Assembly (NCBI GenBank): GCA_030149585.1
Contig: JASFBJ010000082.1
Location: 1 to 12,415 of the forward strand
Direction: 5' to 3'
Length of the DNA stretch: 12,415 nt
From: Desulfobacterales bacterium
GTDB taxonomy: Bacteria > Desulfobacterota > Desulfobacteria > Desulfobacterales > JASFBJ01
The notes beneath the pieces were generated by a model. The model saw nothing but the letters and a program-made list of their open reading frames with translations, did not search any database and was not told the DNA's origin. A program made the translations under genes and the position numbers. The stretch's first letter is position 1, and every line of letters begins with the position of its first letter. This document shows, piece after piece, positions 1-7,239 of this stretch.

Positions 1-45
1 AAGGGAAATATCAAGCTCTCTAAAATCAGTAATAATTATAAATTA

Positions 46-942
46 TTATAAAATAGAGACTAAAAATAATATTCCCAATATCATTAATGAAAAACCGGCA
101 AATATTTTAACACAGTATTCAACCGATATTACTAGCGCGCCTTGTTTTTTAACCATATTCAGCGAGATAACTTTGCCTGATATAGCTATTAGAATGATAA
201 TTGATATGGTAAAAGCCATGCCGATGGAGATCGTTAATCCCAATATTATTCCCAACACAGTCAAATTCATTGATAAAGCAAAGAGCATGACCATCACAAC
301 ACCAGGGCAGGGAATACATCCTACCGCAAAAGCAGATAAGACAGGATTAATATTTTGCCTTTTCTTTTTATTATCATGTTGGGGTTCATCTTTGTTATTT
401 ATTAATTTGCAAATACTGCTGATAAATATAGCTAAACCCAAACAAATAATAATGCTGTAACTAATAATCTGGGCTATGTGGGTAACTCTCTCCAGATTAC
501 CTGTTATAGTCGTGTCTAAAACAAAGCGTATGAAAAGTACAAAAATAATACCTGAAATCCCGTGAAATAGAGCAATTAAGCTACTAAATAATAGCCCCGG
601 CAGATATGTTGCTTGTTGAGATAATACATAGGACAAGGCAATGGCTTTGCCATGTCCTGGACCTGCGGCATGAATTACGCCATAAGCAAATGCCGCCATT
701 ACCAGAAAGATTAAGGGCTTTATGCTGTTTGTGGTTTTGGCCTCTCGAACAAGAGCAGCCATCTTTTCTTTCAGATGATGTTGCCATATGATTATTTTCA
801 GAAAAAACCTGTTTTTAAAAGCAGGCCCTGAAAAAATATTTTGATTTTCCTGTTTTGCAGCAAACGGATTATTCGCATGAGCCAAAGGAATAATTAAGGG
901 CAATAATATTAAAAATAAAATAGCTATTGTTTTTTTTATCAT
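46..942 (-). CDS. NicO-family nickel/cobalt (metal) transporter, membrane protein
   Basis: This 298-residue inner-membrane protein matches the NicO/RcnA-type heavy-metal transporter family. A hydrophobic N-terminal segment at residues 3-23 ends in AHA and looks like a signal peptide or first helix. The family hallmark HAAGPGHGKA is at residues 91-100. A second conserved motif, GCIPCPG, is at 208-214. About six hydrophobic segments can be seen, split by a charged, lysine-rich loop at about 183-198. Family members move Ni2+ or Co2+, often outward; substrate and direction cannot be read from sequence. The start codon overlaps the stop of the upstream DUF1007 gene (ATGA), so the two are probably translationally coupled. 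NicO next to DUF1007 is a recurring pairing, which supports a joint metal-handling role. The loop lacks the histidine-rich stretch of E. coli RcnA. Confidence 0.85.
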   Translation of the reverse strand: MIKKTIAILFLILLPLIIPLAHANNPFAAKQENQNIFSGPAFKNRFFLKIIIWQHHLKEKMAALVREAKTTNSIKPLIFLVMAAFAYGVIHAAGPGHGKAIALSYVLSQQATYLPGLLFSSLIALFHGISGIIFVLFIRFVLDTTITGNLERVTHIAQIISYSIIICLGLAIFISSICKLINNKDEPQHDNKKKRQNINPVLSAFAVGCIPCPGVVMVMLFALSMNLTVLGIILGLTISIGMAFTISIIILIAISGKVISLNMVKKQGALVISVEYCVKIFAGFSLMILGILFLVSIL

Positions 943-1553
943 TTTTTACAAAAGTTTAAAAATAATGCCCAGGGATTAATCATATCAAAGTATATCAATG
1001 TTGTTTTATCCTCTTTTATGGCGGTTTCTATTTTAAATATTCCAGGATTGACTAATGAAACTGAATTTTTTTTTGCAAAAAAAATAGCAGTATAATAGGA
1101 TGGATCATAAGCTGCAACTGTAATATTTTTAAATTTACTTAGGGCAGTAACATGACAGGGTATAATAAACTCATAAATCAACTTATTATTAATCAGCCTG
1201 GGTGAAAAATTTTTTATAAATTTAACATCAAAAGCTTTCCCGTTAATTTTGATAAAAGTAAAATAATTATAATTTGCCAAATATGAAAAAGCCTCATCTT
1301 TTATTAGTGCAATCTCAGCTTTTTCGAAAATTCCGTTCTGATTTTTATCATAATCATCAGCAATCATACTGGAAAACATTTCATCAAATTCCCACTGAAC
1401 ATTAAAACCTGCAAGCCCTTTATCATCAAAAACAGCTTTCAGTCTCAGCGCAATAAATACATGTGGATGGGAAAAGGCAACTCCTGCAAATGTTGCCGAA
1501 AGAGTAATACACATGATAAATATCAAAATTATTTTCCGCACAAAATATCTCAT
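939..1553 (-). CDS. DUF1007-family periplasmic protein, partner of the NicO transporter
   Basis: This 204-residue protein belongs to the DUF1007 family, usually annotated as a periplasmic component of an uncharacterised transport system. It has a clear signal peptide: basic residues, a hydrophobic core at about 8-27, and cleavage probably just before HPHVFI (residues 29-34). Cleavage there would leave histidine at or near the mature N-terminus, a plausible metal ligand. Residues 67-74 (DYDKNQNG) look like an EF-hand-type calcium loop. The rest is predicted as a soluble beta-rich domain, with no C-terminal anchor seen. The gene overlaps the following NicO gene by 4 bp and lies 56 bp after rtcB on the same strand, so it may share the rtcB transcript. 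No good Shine-Dalgarno sequence precedes the chosen ATG. Biochemical function is unknown; delivery of metal to the transporter, or sensing of metal, is inferred from context. Confidence 0.8.
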   Translation of the reverse strand: MRYFVRKIILIFIMCITLSATFAGVAFSHPHVFIALRLKAVFDDKGLAGFNVQWEFDEMFSSMIADDYDKNQNGIFEKAEIALIKDEAFSYLANYNYFTFIKINGKAFDVKFIKNFSPRLINNKLIYEFIIPCHVTALSKFKNITVAAYDPSYYTAIFFAKKNSVSLVNPGIFKIETAIKEDKTTLIYFDMINPWALFLNFCKK

Positions 1554-1609
1554 ATTTCATAGAGGTAAGAATATTTATTAATTTAGGAACGAGGACGAAA
1601 TTCTGAAAC

Positions 1610-2782
1610 CTACCCCTTAATCACGGCCAAAGGGCGCAACTTAACCAGCACTTCCACTAGATCAAGCTGATTTTCTATGACTTCATCTATATTCTTATAA
1701 GCTCCGGGCGCTTCATCAAGATCCCTTTTAGTGCGAACAGAGTGAAGAATACCCTGGTCTTCCAGCGATTTGCGCTCTTTTTCAAGATTCAGTTGTCGCT
1801 GTGCCTGTTTACGTCCCATTTTACGGCCTGCCCCATGGGAACAGGACTTAAAACTCTCAGGTTCCCCCTTGCCACGGACTATATAACTTGGACTGCCCTG
1901 GGAACCTGGAATAATACCGATCTCTCCTTTTTTTGCACTTGTGGCCCCTTTGCGATGAACCAAGACATTTTTATGAAAATGGGTTTCCATGGCAGCGTAG
2001 TTATGGGCGATATTGATTATCGGCTCAAAGCTAACCGGATGTACAAAAGCTATCAGGGCATCTTTTACCCGCTCCATCATCAGTTTACGGTTGGCATAGG
2101 CAAAATCAACACAGTACTGCATTTCCTGAAGATAGATTCTACCGTTTACGTCATCAACAGGTAAAAAAGCAAGCTGCCAATTATGAGGAATTTTTGATCT
2201 CCATTTGCGGTTCAAATCAATGGCCAGCCGGTTATAATATTTGGCCACCTGGAAACCAATATTACGGCTGCCGGAATGAATCATCAGCCAGATGTGGCCG
2301 TCGTTCCCTTTCTGAATTTCGATAAAATGATTGCCGCCTCCAAGGGTACCGAGCTGGGTCAGGGCATTGCTATATTCTCTGGAAACAACGGGAAAATCTT
2401 CGCTTTGCCCGCTTTGAACTTTTGGCATCAGGGAACTATGCTGTTTTTTTTTATGGTGTTTAAAACCAAGGGGAATGGTGTTTCTGATGCAGCCAAGCAC
2501 AAGTTTGAGCTTTTCAGTTGAGATTGAACTAAGCGAGGTTTTTACAGCGCACATGCCACAGCCTATATCAACCCCCACGGCATTGGGAATAACCATTCCC
2601 TCTAAGGCTATTACCCCGCCGATAGGCATCCCGTAACCAAAATGAGCGTCCGGCATCACTGCCACATGCTTGAAGATAAAGGGCAGGTTGGCAAGATTTT
2701 TGGCCTGGGTCAGGGTGTCTTCCTCAATATCGTCAAGCCAGAGTTTAATCGGCTGTTTTTCGCTGGTAATCACCTGCTTCAT
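1610..2782 (-). CDS. rtcB: RtcB-type RNA-splicing ligase
   Basis: RtcB is a GTP- and Mn2+-dependent ligase that joins RNA ends bearing a 3'-phosphate or 2',3'-cyclic phosphate to 5'-OH ends, in RNA repair or tRNA splicing. The 390-residue protein shows the family blocks in order: MPDAHFGYGMPIGG (43-56), VGVDIGCGM with metal-binding Asp72 and Cys75 (69-77), GGGNHFIE (148-155), MIHSGSRNIG (167-176), HNYA (260-263), HRKGAT (276-281) and SHGAGR (315-320). His316 in the last block is the expected guanylylation site. It is shorter than archaeal RtcB (about 480) and close to bacterial short forms (about 400). All expected catalytic residues appear present. An AGGAGG lies 11 bases upstream of the ATG. 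No archease or RNA cyclase (rtcA) gene is beside it. DUF1007 and NicO follow on the same strand, without an obvious functional link. Confidence 0.95.
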   Translation of the reverse strand: MKQVITSEKQPIKLWLDDIEEDTLTQAKNLANLPFIFKHVAVMPDAHFGYGMPIGGVIALEGMVIPNAVGVDIGCGMCAVKTSLSSISTEKLKLVLGCIRNTIPLGFKHHKKKQHSSLMPKVQSGQSEDFPVVSREYSNALTQLGTLGGGNHFIEIQKGNDGHIWLMIHSGSRNIGFQVAKYYNRLAIDLNRKWRSKIPHNWQLAFLPVDDVNGRIYLQEMQYCVDFAYANRKLMMERVKDALIAFVHPVSFEPIINIAHNYAAMETHFHKNVLVHRKGATSAKKGEIGIIPGSQGSPSYIVRGKGEPESFKSCSHGAGRKMGRKQAQRQLNLEKERKSLEDQGILHSVRTKRDLDEAPGAYKNIDEVIENQLDLVEVLVKLRPLAVIKG

Positions 2783-2785
2783 GTT

Positions 2786-2848
2786 TTAGCGTACCTCCTG
2801 AAATTCATTATCTTCCCAATCATAAGCCTTTAGAACAGCTTCGTCCAT
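2786..2848 (-). pseudogene. Short frame resembling a DNA methyltransferase C-terminus, or rtcB leader peptide
   Basis: A 20-residue frame starting MDEAVLKAYDWED and ending TAA lies directly upstream of rtcB. The start resembles the 'MDxAVxxAYGW-D' stretch commonly seen near the C-terminus of Eco57I-type adenine-specific DNA methyltransferases. That resemblance is from family memory, not an alignment. It begins at the edge of the 126-bp repeated block and is in a different frame from the relic at 2820-3092. A single-base shift in the A-run at the junction would join the two frames. It may be a remnant of a restriction-modification gene, a frameshifted tail of the relic, or a chance leader peptide. 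No ribosome binding site precedes it. Confidence 0.4.
2794..2799 (-). promoter_or_regulatory. Shine-Dalgarno sequence of rtcB
   Basis: A full AGGAGG (minus strand) lies 11 bases before the rtcB ATG. It sits inside the last codons of the 20-residue reading frame that ends at 2786. If that small frame is translated, ribosomes would cross the rtcB ribosome binding site and stop 3 bases before the rtcB start. Confidence 0.7.
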
Positions 2849-2849
2849 T

Positions 2850-2975
2850 TTTATTGTTAAGCTCTGAAATGTTTTCCAGCTCATTTTCAAGAAAGCTTGC
2901 CTTTGTCTGTTCAGTAATATTTGCGGTGGAACTACCTGAAGTAACGACAAAATCCCAATGCTTGTAGTTATCCAT
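2850..2975 (-). repeat. 126-bp repeat, copy 1 (inverted relative to 12059-12184)
   Basis: The minus-strand sequence matches 12059-12184 at 121 of 126 positions by direct comparison, without gaps. Similarity starts abruptly at an ATG and stops abruptly after AATAAA. The sequences on either side of the two copies differ. Three of the five differences change amino acids in the shared frame (Trp/Leu, Ser/Thr, Thr/Ser). Confidence 0.9.
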
Positions 2976-3034
2976 GTAGTATTTTGCTATATATATACTA
3001 CCTGCATCTGGATATCCCTTGTCAGGTTTCCTCC

Positions 3035-3048
3035 TCAGGATATCCTGA
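3035..3048. repeat. Perfect 14-bp palindrome
   Basis: TCAGGATATCCTGA equals its own reverse complement. It lies in the upstream part of copy 1 of the relic. It is flanked by a second, looser pairing (GTCAGG at 3021-3026 with CCTGAC at 3044-3049) and by another GATATCC at 3011-3017. It could be a protein-binding site or a chance symmetry; nothing else identifies it. The remaining stretch to 3294 is AT-rich and holds no gene that I can support. Confidence 0.5.
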
Positions 3049-3294
3049 CTCCGTTTCTCCAGATATTGACAATCTACACTTCTATCTCTCAAAATTCAAG
3101 CTCTCGAATATTAATTTATGTGTGACCTTCAGGTTAGGCTATTTTTTTATTTGTAATTTATAAATCAAAAAAACACTTTCTCAAATGTGCTAAATGTCCG
3201 TTATATGCGTTGCAAATGCTCAATATTTATAATATCAATAATGGAATTTTTCTCATTTTTTCTCATCAATGATACGATTTATAGAATTTAAGAT

Positions 3295-3612
3295 ATGGCG
3301 AAATATCGAAAAACCAATCAGAAGTTTGTTCACATCAAGGAAGTATTGGATGGCATTTTAAAAGCCGAGAAACAAAGGATTGGTGATCCTTTAACCAGAA
3401 TATCCTCAGTCTGGAATAATGCTGTTGGTGATATTGTGGGCTCTGACGCCGAGCCGGCTGCTTTAAAAGGCGGCACTTTGCTGGTGCATGTCTCTTGTTC
3501 CGTCTGGATGCACCATCTAAGATTTGCCAAAAGGGAAATTTTGATGAGGCTCAATAATTCCCTTGGGGAAGATCTGATTGATGAAATCAGGCTCAAGGTC
3601 GGAGCATTATAA
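3295..3612 (+). CDS. DUF721 / DciA-like protein
   Basis: This 105-residue protein matches the DUF721 family, whose best-known member is DciA, the ancestral bacterial loader or partner of the replicative helicase DnaB. The family core is visible: an N-terminal helical part, then VWNNAVGDIVGSDAEP (about 39-54), GGTLLVHVSCSVWMHHL (about 59-75) and a helix followed by DEIRLKVGAL at the C-terminus. This order fits the KH-like fold described for DciA. The length is within the short end of the family. The stop is two bases before the start of the methyltransferase gene, so the two are very likely co-transcribed and coupled. The start lacks a strong Shine-Dalgarno sequence. A TATAAT at 3228-3233 could be a -10 element, but no -35 at good spacing was found. 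Whether this copy serves DnaB loading is inferred from the family. Confidence 0.8.
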   Translation: MAKYRKTNQKFVHIKEVLDGILKAEKQRIGDPLTRISSVWNNAVGDIVGSDAEPAALKGGTLLVHVSCSVWMHHLRFAKREILMRLNNSLGEDLIDEIRLKVGAL

Positions 3613-3614
3613 TA

Positions 3615-4352
3615 ATGCCTTTATTACCACCCCGCGCCTTGACAAATGGTACTTTTTTTAATGGGCGCTTAAAGATCAGCCAGGAGGACCTTGGTTATCG
3701 CTATTCCCTTGACGCGGTATTGCTGGCCTCTTATGCTGCCCCGCGGAAGAAAGACAGGATTATTGATCTTGGAACCGGATGCGGTGTAATCTCACTTTTA
3801 ATGGCTTATCGGTATCCAAAAATTAAAATCTATGGAGTTGAAATCCAAAAGGAACTGGCCCGTATAGCTGACTTGAACGCACGCCAAAACAGGCTGAAAG
3901 ACCGGATAATAATTATATGCCAGGATATGCTGGCCCTAAGAGCTGAGCAGATCAGCGGGCCGGTGGATCTGGTTGTGTGTAATCCGCCCTACAGAAGAGC
4001 CGCGTCAGGCCGTATTAATCCGGATTATCAGCGAGCTGTGGCCAGGCATGAAATCAAGATTACTTTAGACGGTGTTATTGACACAGCCCGGCGAACACTG
4101 CGCACAGCCGGACGTTTTGTAATTATTTATCCGGTTGAAAGATTAGCGGATTTGATTGAGGCGCTGCGCAAAAAAGGTCTTGAACCAAAATCTTTATGCA
4201 TGATCCATTCAGACTCAAAGTCTCGAGCCAAACTGATCCTCTTGGAGGCGGTTAGTCAGGGGCGTCCTGGATTAAAGGCAGACAGCCCCATATATATTTA
4301 TAAAGATAATGGATGTTACAGCACTGAAATGCAAAAAATGTTTGAGCCATAA
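3615..4352 (+). CDS. TrmN6-like N6-adenine methyltransferase (COG4123 type)
   Basis: This 245-residue protein is an SAM-dependent methyltransferase of the Rossmann-fold class. The SAM-binding motif I is IIDLGTGCGVIS (49-60), the acidic end of strand 2 is VEI (75-77), and the catalytic NPPY motif is at 123-126. NPPY marks amino-group methylation, usually of adenine. Overall layout, with the early SLDAVLLASY stretch and the post-NPPY segment RRAASGRINPDYQRAVARHE, matches the TrmN6/YfiC group, which methylates A37 of tRNA1(Val) in E. coli. Members outside gammaproteobacteria may have other tRNA or protein targets, so the substrate is not certain. It follows the DUF721 gene with a 2-base gap and ends 8 bases before the convergent DUF1015 gene; no terminator is visible between them. 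Confidence 0.85.
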   Translation: MPLLPPRALTNGTFFNGRLKISQEDLGYRYSLDAVLLASYAAPRKKDRIIDLGTGCGVISLLMAYRYPKIKIYGVEIQKELARIADLNARQNRLKDRIIIICQDMLALRAEQISGPVDLVVCNPPYRRAASGRINPDYQRAVARHEIKITLDGVIDTARRTLRTAGRFVIIYPVERLADLIEALRKKGLEPKSLCMIHSDSKSRAKLILLEAVSQGRPGLKADSPIYIYKDNGCYSTEMQKMFEP

Positions 4353-4360
4353 GGCAACAG

Positions 4361-5698
4361 CTATATCGCACCCGGTTCCAGGCTATTTTGTACCATACCT
4401 GAAATAACCTTGGGATAGAAATAGGTTGATTTTCTGGGCATGATCAAACCATTGCCCGCCACATTTTGAACCTGCTCTATTTTTGTGTGATTTAAAATAA
4501 ATCCTGCGTCAAACCCATTATTATCAATCATTTCTACTGCATTTTCGGCAAAAGAAGAGTATGCGATCAATTTTTCATCATCCAGTCCAGCCTGATCAAA
4601 ACCCATGGCCTTCATGAAAATTAAACGGGTTAAGACTGTTACATCAAGACAGGTTAAAGCTTCCGGTATTTCCTGTCCAAAGACTTTTCTCATTATACCT
4701 GGCTTTAGTGTTAACAGGTAGAATTCTGATCTGTCTTTTTGATATATGCCGATAGTATTTTGGTCGGCACTGGCTTTGATGGCTGTAATGAATTTTTTTT
4801 GAACAGGTCCGCGGCTTTCTTTTTCAAAGGAAAAGACCTTGATCATGAACCACTCTTCTAATTTTTTTAAAGCTGTGTCCAAAGCCTTTTTTGATACATT
4901 TTTGAGTAACCTGTGGGCAGGCAGAATAATCAGGCCGGGGTCATTCATACTGCAAAGATACATCATTATATAGTTGGCCGGGTGGCTGGAATCAAAATCA
5001 GGTTCATTTTCGGCAACCCAGTTTCTGTAATTCAATGCGGTTTCATAGCGGTGATGTCCATCGGCAATGAATAATTTATTTTTCTCCATGGCTTTGGAAA
5101 TTGAATTGCAGATTGATTGGTCGCTAATTCGCCATAATTTTTGAATCTGGTTCTGTTGATCTTTAATGGATATAAGGCTGTCAAGCTTTTGGATTTCATT
5201 TTGTAAAATTGAAAGAACAGCGTTTTGATCTGAATACAGAGCAAAGATCGGTGAAAAATTAGCATGACAGACCTTCATTAACTCCAGTCTTTCTGATTTA
5301 ACTTTTGAAAAGGTTTTTTCATGGGGAAGGATTATTCCCTTTTCAAAAGGTTCCAGCCTTACCCTGGCAATTAGCCCGTAACGGGTTATCATTTGCCGGT
5401 TATGCTCAAAGGTTGTGGCGTTTATATAAAAAACAGGTTCAGGATCAGTTATCAGAATTTTTTCCTTGAGCCATTTATTAAAAAATACAGCAGCCCTGGT
5501 ATGACGATTTTCATTGGAATTATCCCCGGGTTTATTTTCACCAAGGATCAGCCGGATAATGTTATTGGGATGCTGGTTGTGAAAGGCTTCCTGCTGCTGT
5601 CTGGAAATAACATCATAGGGAGGAGCAACCACTGCAGCCGGATCTGCAATTTTTTCCCGGTTATATAAAATTCCATGAAAAGGAAGTACTTTTGCCAT
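4361..5698 (-). CDS. DUF1015-family protein
   Basis: This 445-residue protein covers the full length of the DUF1015 family (COG4198). Signature segments are VAPPYDVIS (24-32), NNIIRLILG (45-53), LPHEKTF (124-130), ANFSPIFALY (146-155), IADGHHRYETA (211-221) and LPAHRLL (259-265). The DGHHR motif resembles the phosphate-binding signature of the ParB/sulfiredoxin-like fold, which includes free-serine kinases. A nucleotide-dependent small-molecule role is therefore possible but is inference. In many bacteria the family sits with serine-biosynthesis genes; here it stands alone, 196 bp downstream of dinB on the same strand and convergent with the methyltransferase. AAAGGA lies 12 bases before the ATG, a somewhat long spacing. 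A candidate promoter is found in the gap to dinB. No signal peptide or membrane segment is visible; it should be cytoplasmic. Confidence 0.85.
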   Translation of the reverse strand: MAKVLPFHGILYNREKIADPAAVVAPPYDVISRQQQEAFHNQHPNNIIRLILGENKPGDNSNENRHTRAAVFFNKWLKEKILITDPEPVFYINATTFEHNRQMITRYGLIARVRLEPFEKGIILPHEKTFSKVKSERLELMKVCHANFSPIFALYSDQNAVLSILQNEIQKLDSLISIKDQQNQIQKLWRISDQSICNSISKAMEKNKLFIADGHHRYETALNYRNWVAENEPDFDSSHPANYIMMYLCSMNDPGLIILPAHRLLKNVSKKALDTALKKLEEWFMIKVFSFEKESRGPVQKKFITAIKASADQNTIGIYQKDRSEFYLLTLKPGIMRKVFGQEIPEALTCLDVTVLTRLIFMKAMGFDQAGLDDEKLIAYSSFAENAVEMIDNNGFDAGFILNHTKIEQVQNVAGNGLIMPRKSTYFYPKVISGMVQNSLEPGAI

Positions 5699-5812
5699 TT
5701 TCAGATAATATCCTTTCTATTTTTTTTGTGTTAAGAGTTTCAATCTTGAGTGGTTATAAATAAGGATAATCGATCAAGGTTGACCCAATATATTCAATAT
5801 CGATGTTCTGAT

Positions 5813-5841
5813 ACTATAATGCAGGTAAATATTCAAGTTAA
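5813..5841 (-). promoter_or_regulatory. Candidate sigma-70 promoter for the DUF1015 gene
   Basis: On the minus strand TTAACT (5841-5836) and TATAGT (5818-5813) are separated by 17 bases, about 115 bases upstream of the DUF1015 start. The -10 fits 5 of 6 and the -35 fits 4 of 6 consensus positions. The surrounding 196-bp gap (5699-5894) is AT-rich and has no other clear element, so a chance match is possible. Confidence 0.35.
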
Positions 5842-5894
5842 TATCATATCAATGTAAAACTATGGTTATATCAAAAAAGAGCAATCATAATTAA

Positions 5895-7073
5895 TCAAAG
5901 CTTGTCGCCTTTTTTTGTTAAATTCCAAAGAGTTCCCGGTTTAACGGTTCCTTTGCCAAACCTGTCACATATTGAATCAACGGTTTTTTCCACCTTTTGC
6001 CATTTGCCCTGCTTTGCCTGTGGTTCGTCAAAAAGGTCTATCTGCACAGGCGTGTCAGCCGGCAACAAACCAGATGCTCCCAAACCAATTAAACGCAACT
6101 TCCTTGTTAATTGCTGGTTTTGCAATAAGCAGCAGGCTTCATGATAGATTATTTCCGATGACTGGGTTGCTGATTTTAAAGTAATTCGGCGTGTAATCTG
6201 TTTGAATTTATCATTTTTTAATTTAATGGTGATTATTTTTGCTTTAAAATTATGTTTGCGAAGCTGACGCCCGACCTCTTGGGCCTGTTTGAGAAGCAGT
6301 TTTTGCAAAGATATTTTATCAGTTGTATTTTCCGGCAATGTAACTTCGCTGCTGATTGATTTGGTCTGGCTAAACGGAATGACCGGTGATTTATCAATCC
6401 CCTGGGATAACTCAAATAAGCGACGCCCATATTTGCCAAGACGCTGCATTAGAATATCAGGAGAAAGTTGTTTCACATCCCCAAGAGTACGGACATTCAT
6501 CAGTGTCAATTCCTTACAGGTTTTTTGACCAACGCCTGGAACCTTGCGAACAGGTAAAGATTCAATAAAATTTGCTACCTCTTCAGGCCGAATAATGGTT
6601 AAACCATCTGGTTTATCAAAATCCGAAGCTATTTTAGCCAAAAATTTATTGGGCCCTATTCCCACAGAGCTATTTAGCTTTACTGCTTTAAAAATAGCTT
6701 TTTTGATTGCCATACCAGCGGCGACCTGGGAATCATAAAGCCTTTCACATCCGCTTAAATCAAGATATGCCTCATCAACTGAAACAGGTTCAACTACAGG
6801 AGTAAAATTATTTAAAACACCCATGATTTTCAAAGATAACTCTTTATATCGCGACATACGTGGAGATATAATAATTAAAGAGGGGCATTTTTGGCGAGCC
6901 ATAAAAACAGGCATTGCTGAATAAACACCAAATTTGCGGGCTTCATAGCTGGCTGCCGCCACAACTCCACGTTTGGAACTGCCGCCGACAACAACACAGA
7001 GCCCTTTAAGCTCAGGATTATCCATCTGCTCTACTGAAGCAAAAAACGCATCCATATCCACATGAAATATCAT
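5895..7073 (-). CDS. dinB: DNA polymerase IV (Y-family translesion polymerase)
   Basis: DinB is an error-prone polymerase that copies past DNA lesions and is recruited by the beta clamp. The 392-residue protein is full length for a lesion-bypass Pol IV with a C-terminal clamp-binding tail. The start FHVDMDAFFASVE carries metal-binding Asp6 and Asp8 and the steric-gate phenylalanine at 11. The second catalytic motif SVDEAYLDLS (98-107) has Asp100 and Glu101. VGIGPNKFLAKIASD (137-151) and the helix-hairpin-helix KVPGVGQKT (177-185) follow, then the little-finger domain at about 235-335. QIDLF at 344-348 is a canonical beta-clamp-binding motif. The chosen ATG gives the standard family N-terminus although no Shine-Dalgarno sequence precedes it. 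No obvious LexA-type operator was recognised in the divergent gap to the NifA-like gene. Confidence 0.95.
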   Translation of the reverse strand: MIFHVDMDAFFASVEQMDNPELKGLCVVVGGSSKRGVVAAASYEARKFGVYSAMPVFMARQKCPSLIIISPRMSRYKELSLKIMGVLNNFTPVVEPVSVDEAYLDLSGCERLYDSQVAAGMAIKKAIFKAVKLNSSVGIGPNKFLAKIASDFDKPDGLTIIRPEEVANFIESLPVRKVPGVGQKTCKELTLMNVRTLGDVKQLSPDILMQRLGKYGRRLFELSQGIDKSPVIPFSQTKSISSEVTLPENTTDKISLQKLLLKQAQEVGRQLRKHNFKAKIITIKLKNDKFKQITRRITLKSATQSSEIIYHEACCLLQNQQLTRKLRLIGLGASGLLPADTPVQIDLFDEPQAKQGKWQKVEKTVDSICDRFGKGTVKPGTLWNLTKKGDKL

Positions 7074-7239
7074 TTAAATAATAACAAAATCAACCTTGCT
7101 ATAAATCACAAAATTGTAGTATGCTCTTATTTGGTAAATAATTCAGGTAAAATCAGAAAAAGAGTCCTGTCTGAATAGATTTGCCAAAAAAGATCGGAAA
7201 ATAAAAATTTAATAACCCTGTAACCCCATATTGATAATA

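Larger units (their letters stand above)
2820..3092 (-). pseudogene. Decayed coding fragment, copy 1 of the shared 42-residue block
   Basis: This 90-codon open frame is probably a gene remnant. Residues 40-81 (from MDNYKH to ELNNK) are almost identical to the fragment at 12059-12184 (3 amino-acid changes in 42). Beyond that block the frame ends after 9 unrelated residues (NGRSCSKGL), while the alternative frame reads MDEAVLKAYDWED. The first 39 residues have no recognisable domain and no match to the second copy, so the N-terminal part may never have been coding. There is no convincing ribosome binding site. The shared block contains a mixed-charge, probably helical segment (TEQTKASFLENELENISELNN). 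By analogy with the second copy it may derive from the C-terminal region of a SNF2-type helicase; it could also be a methyltransferase fragment. Confidence 0.45.

Noticed and set aside
30..48. AT-only hairpin TAATAATT-ATA-AATTATTA at the NicO stop codon as a terminator
   Set aside because: There is no GC pair in the stem and no T-run in the right place; it is likely chance in AT-rich sequence.
11..3105. 10-bp direct repeat TCAAGCTCTC at 11-20 and 3096-3105
   Set aside because: It is too short to be meaningful in 12 kb, and the flanking sequence is not shared.
3106..3240. Integron attC site (GTTAGGC near 3134, plus CCGTTATATGCGTTGC)
   Set aside because: No matching RYYYAAC partner is found at a suitable distance, and no hairpin of attC form is seen.
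7074..7239. SOS (LexA) operator in the dinB / NifA-like divergent gap
   Set aside because: No CTGT-N8-ACAG or other LexA-like box that I recognise is present.
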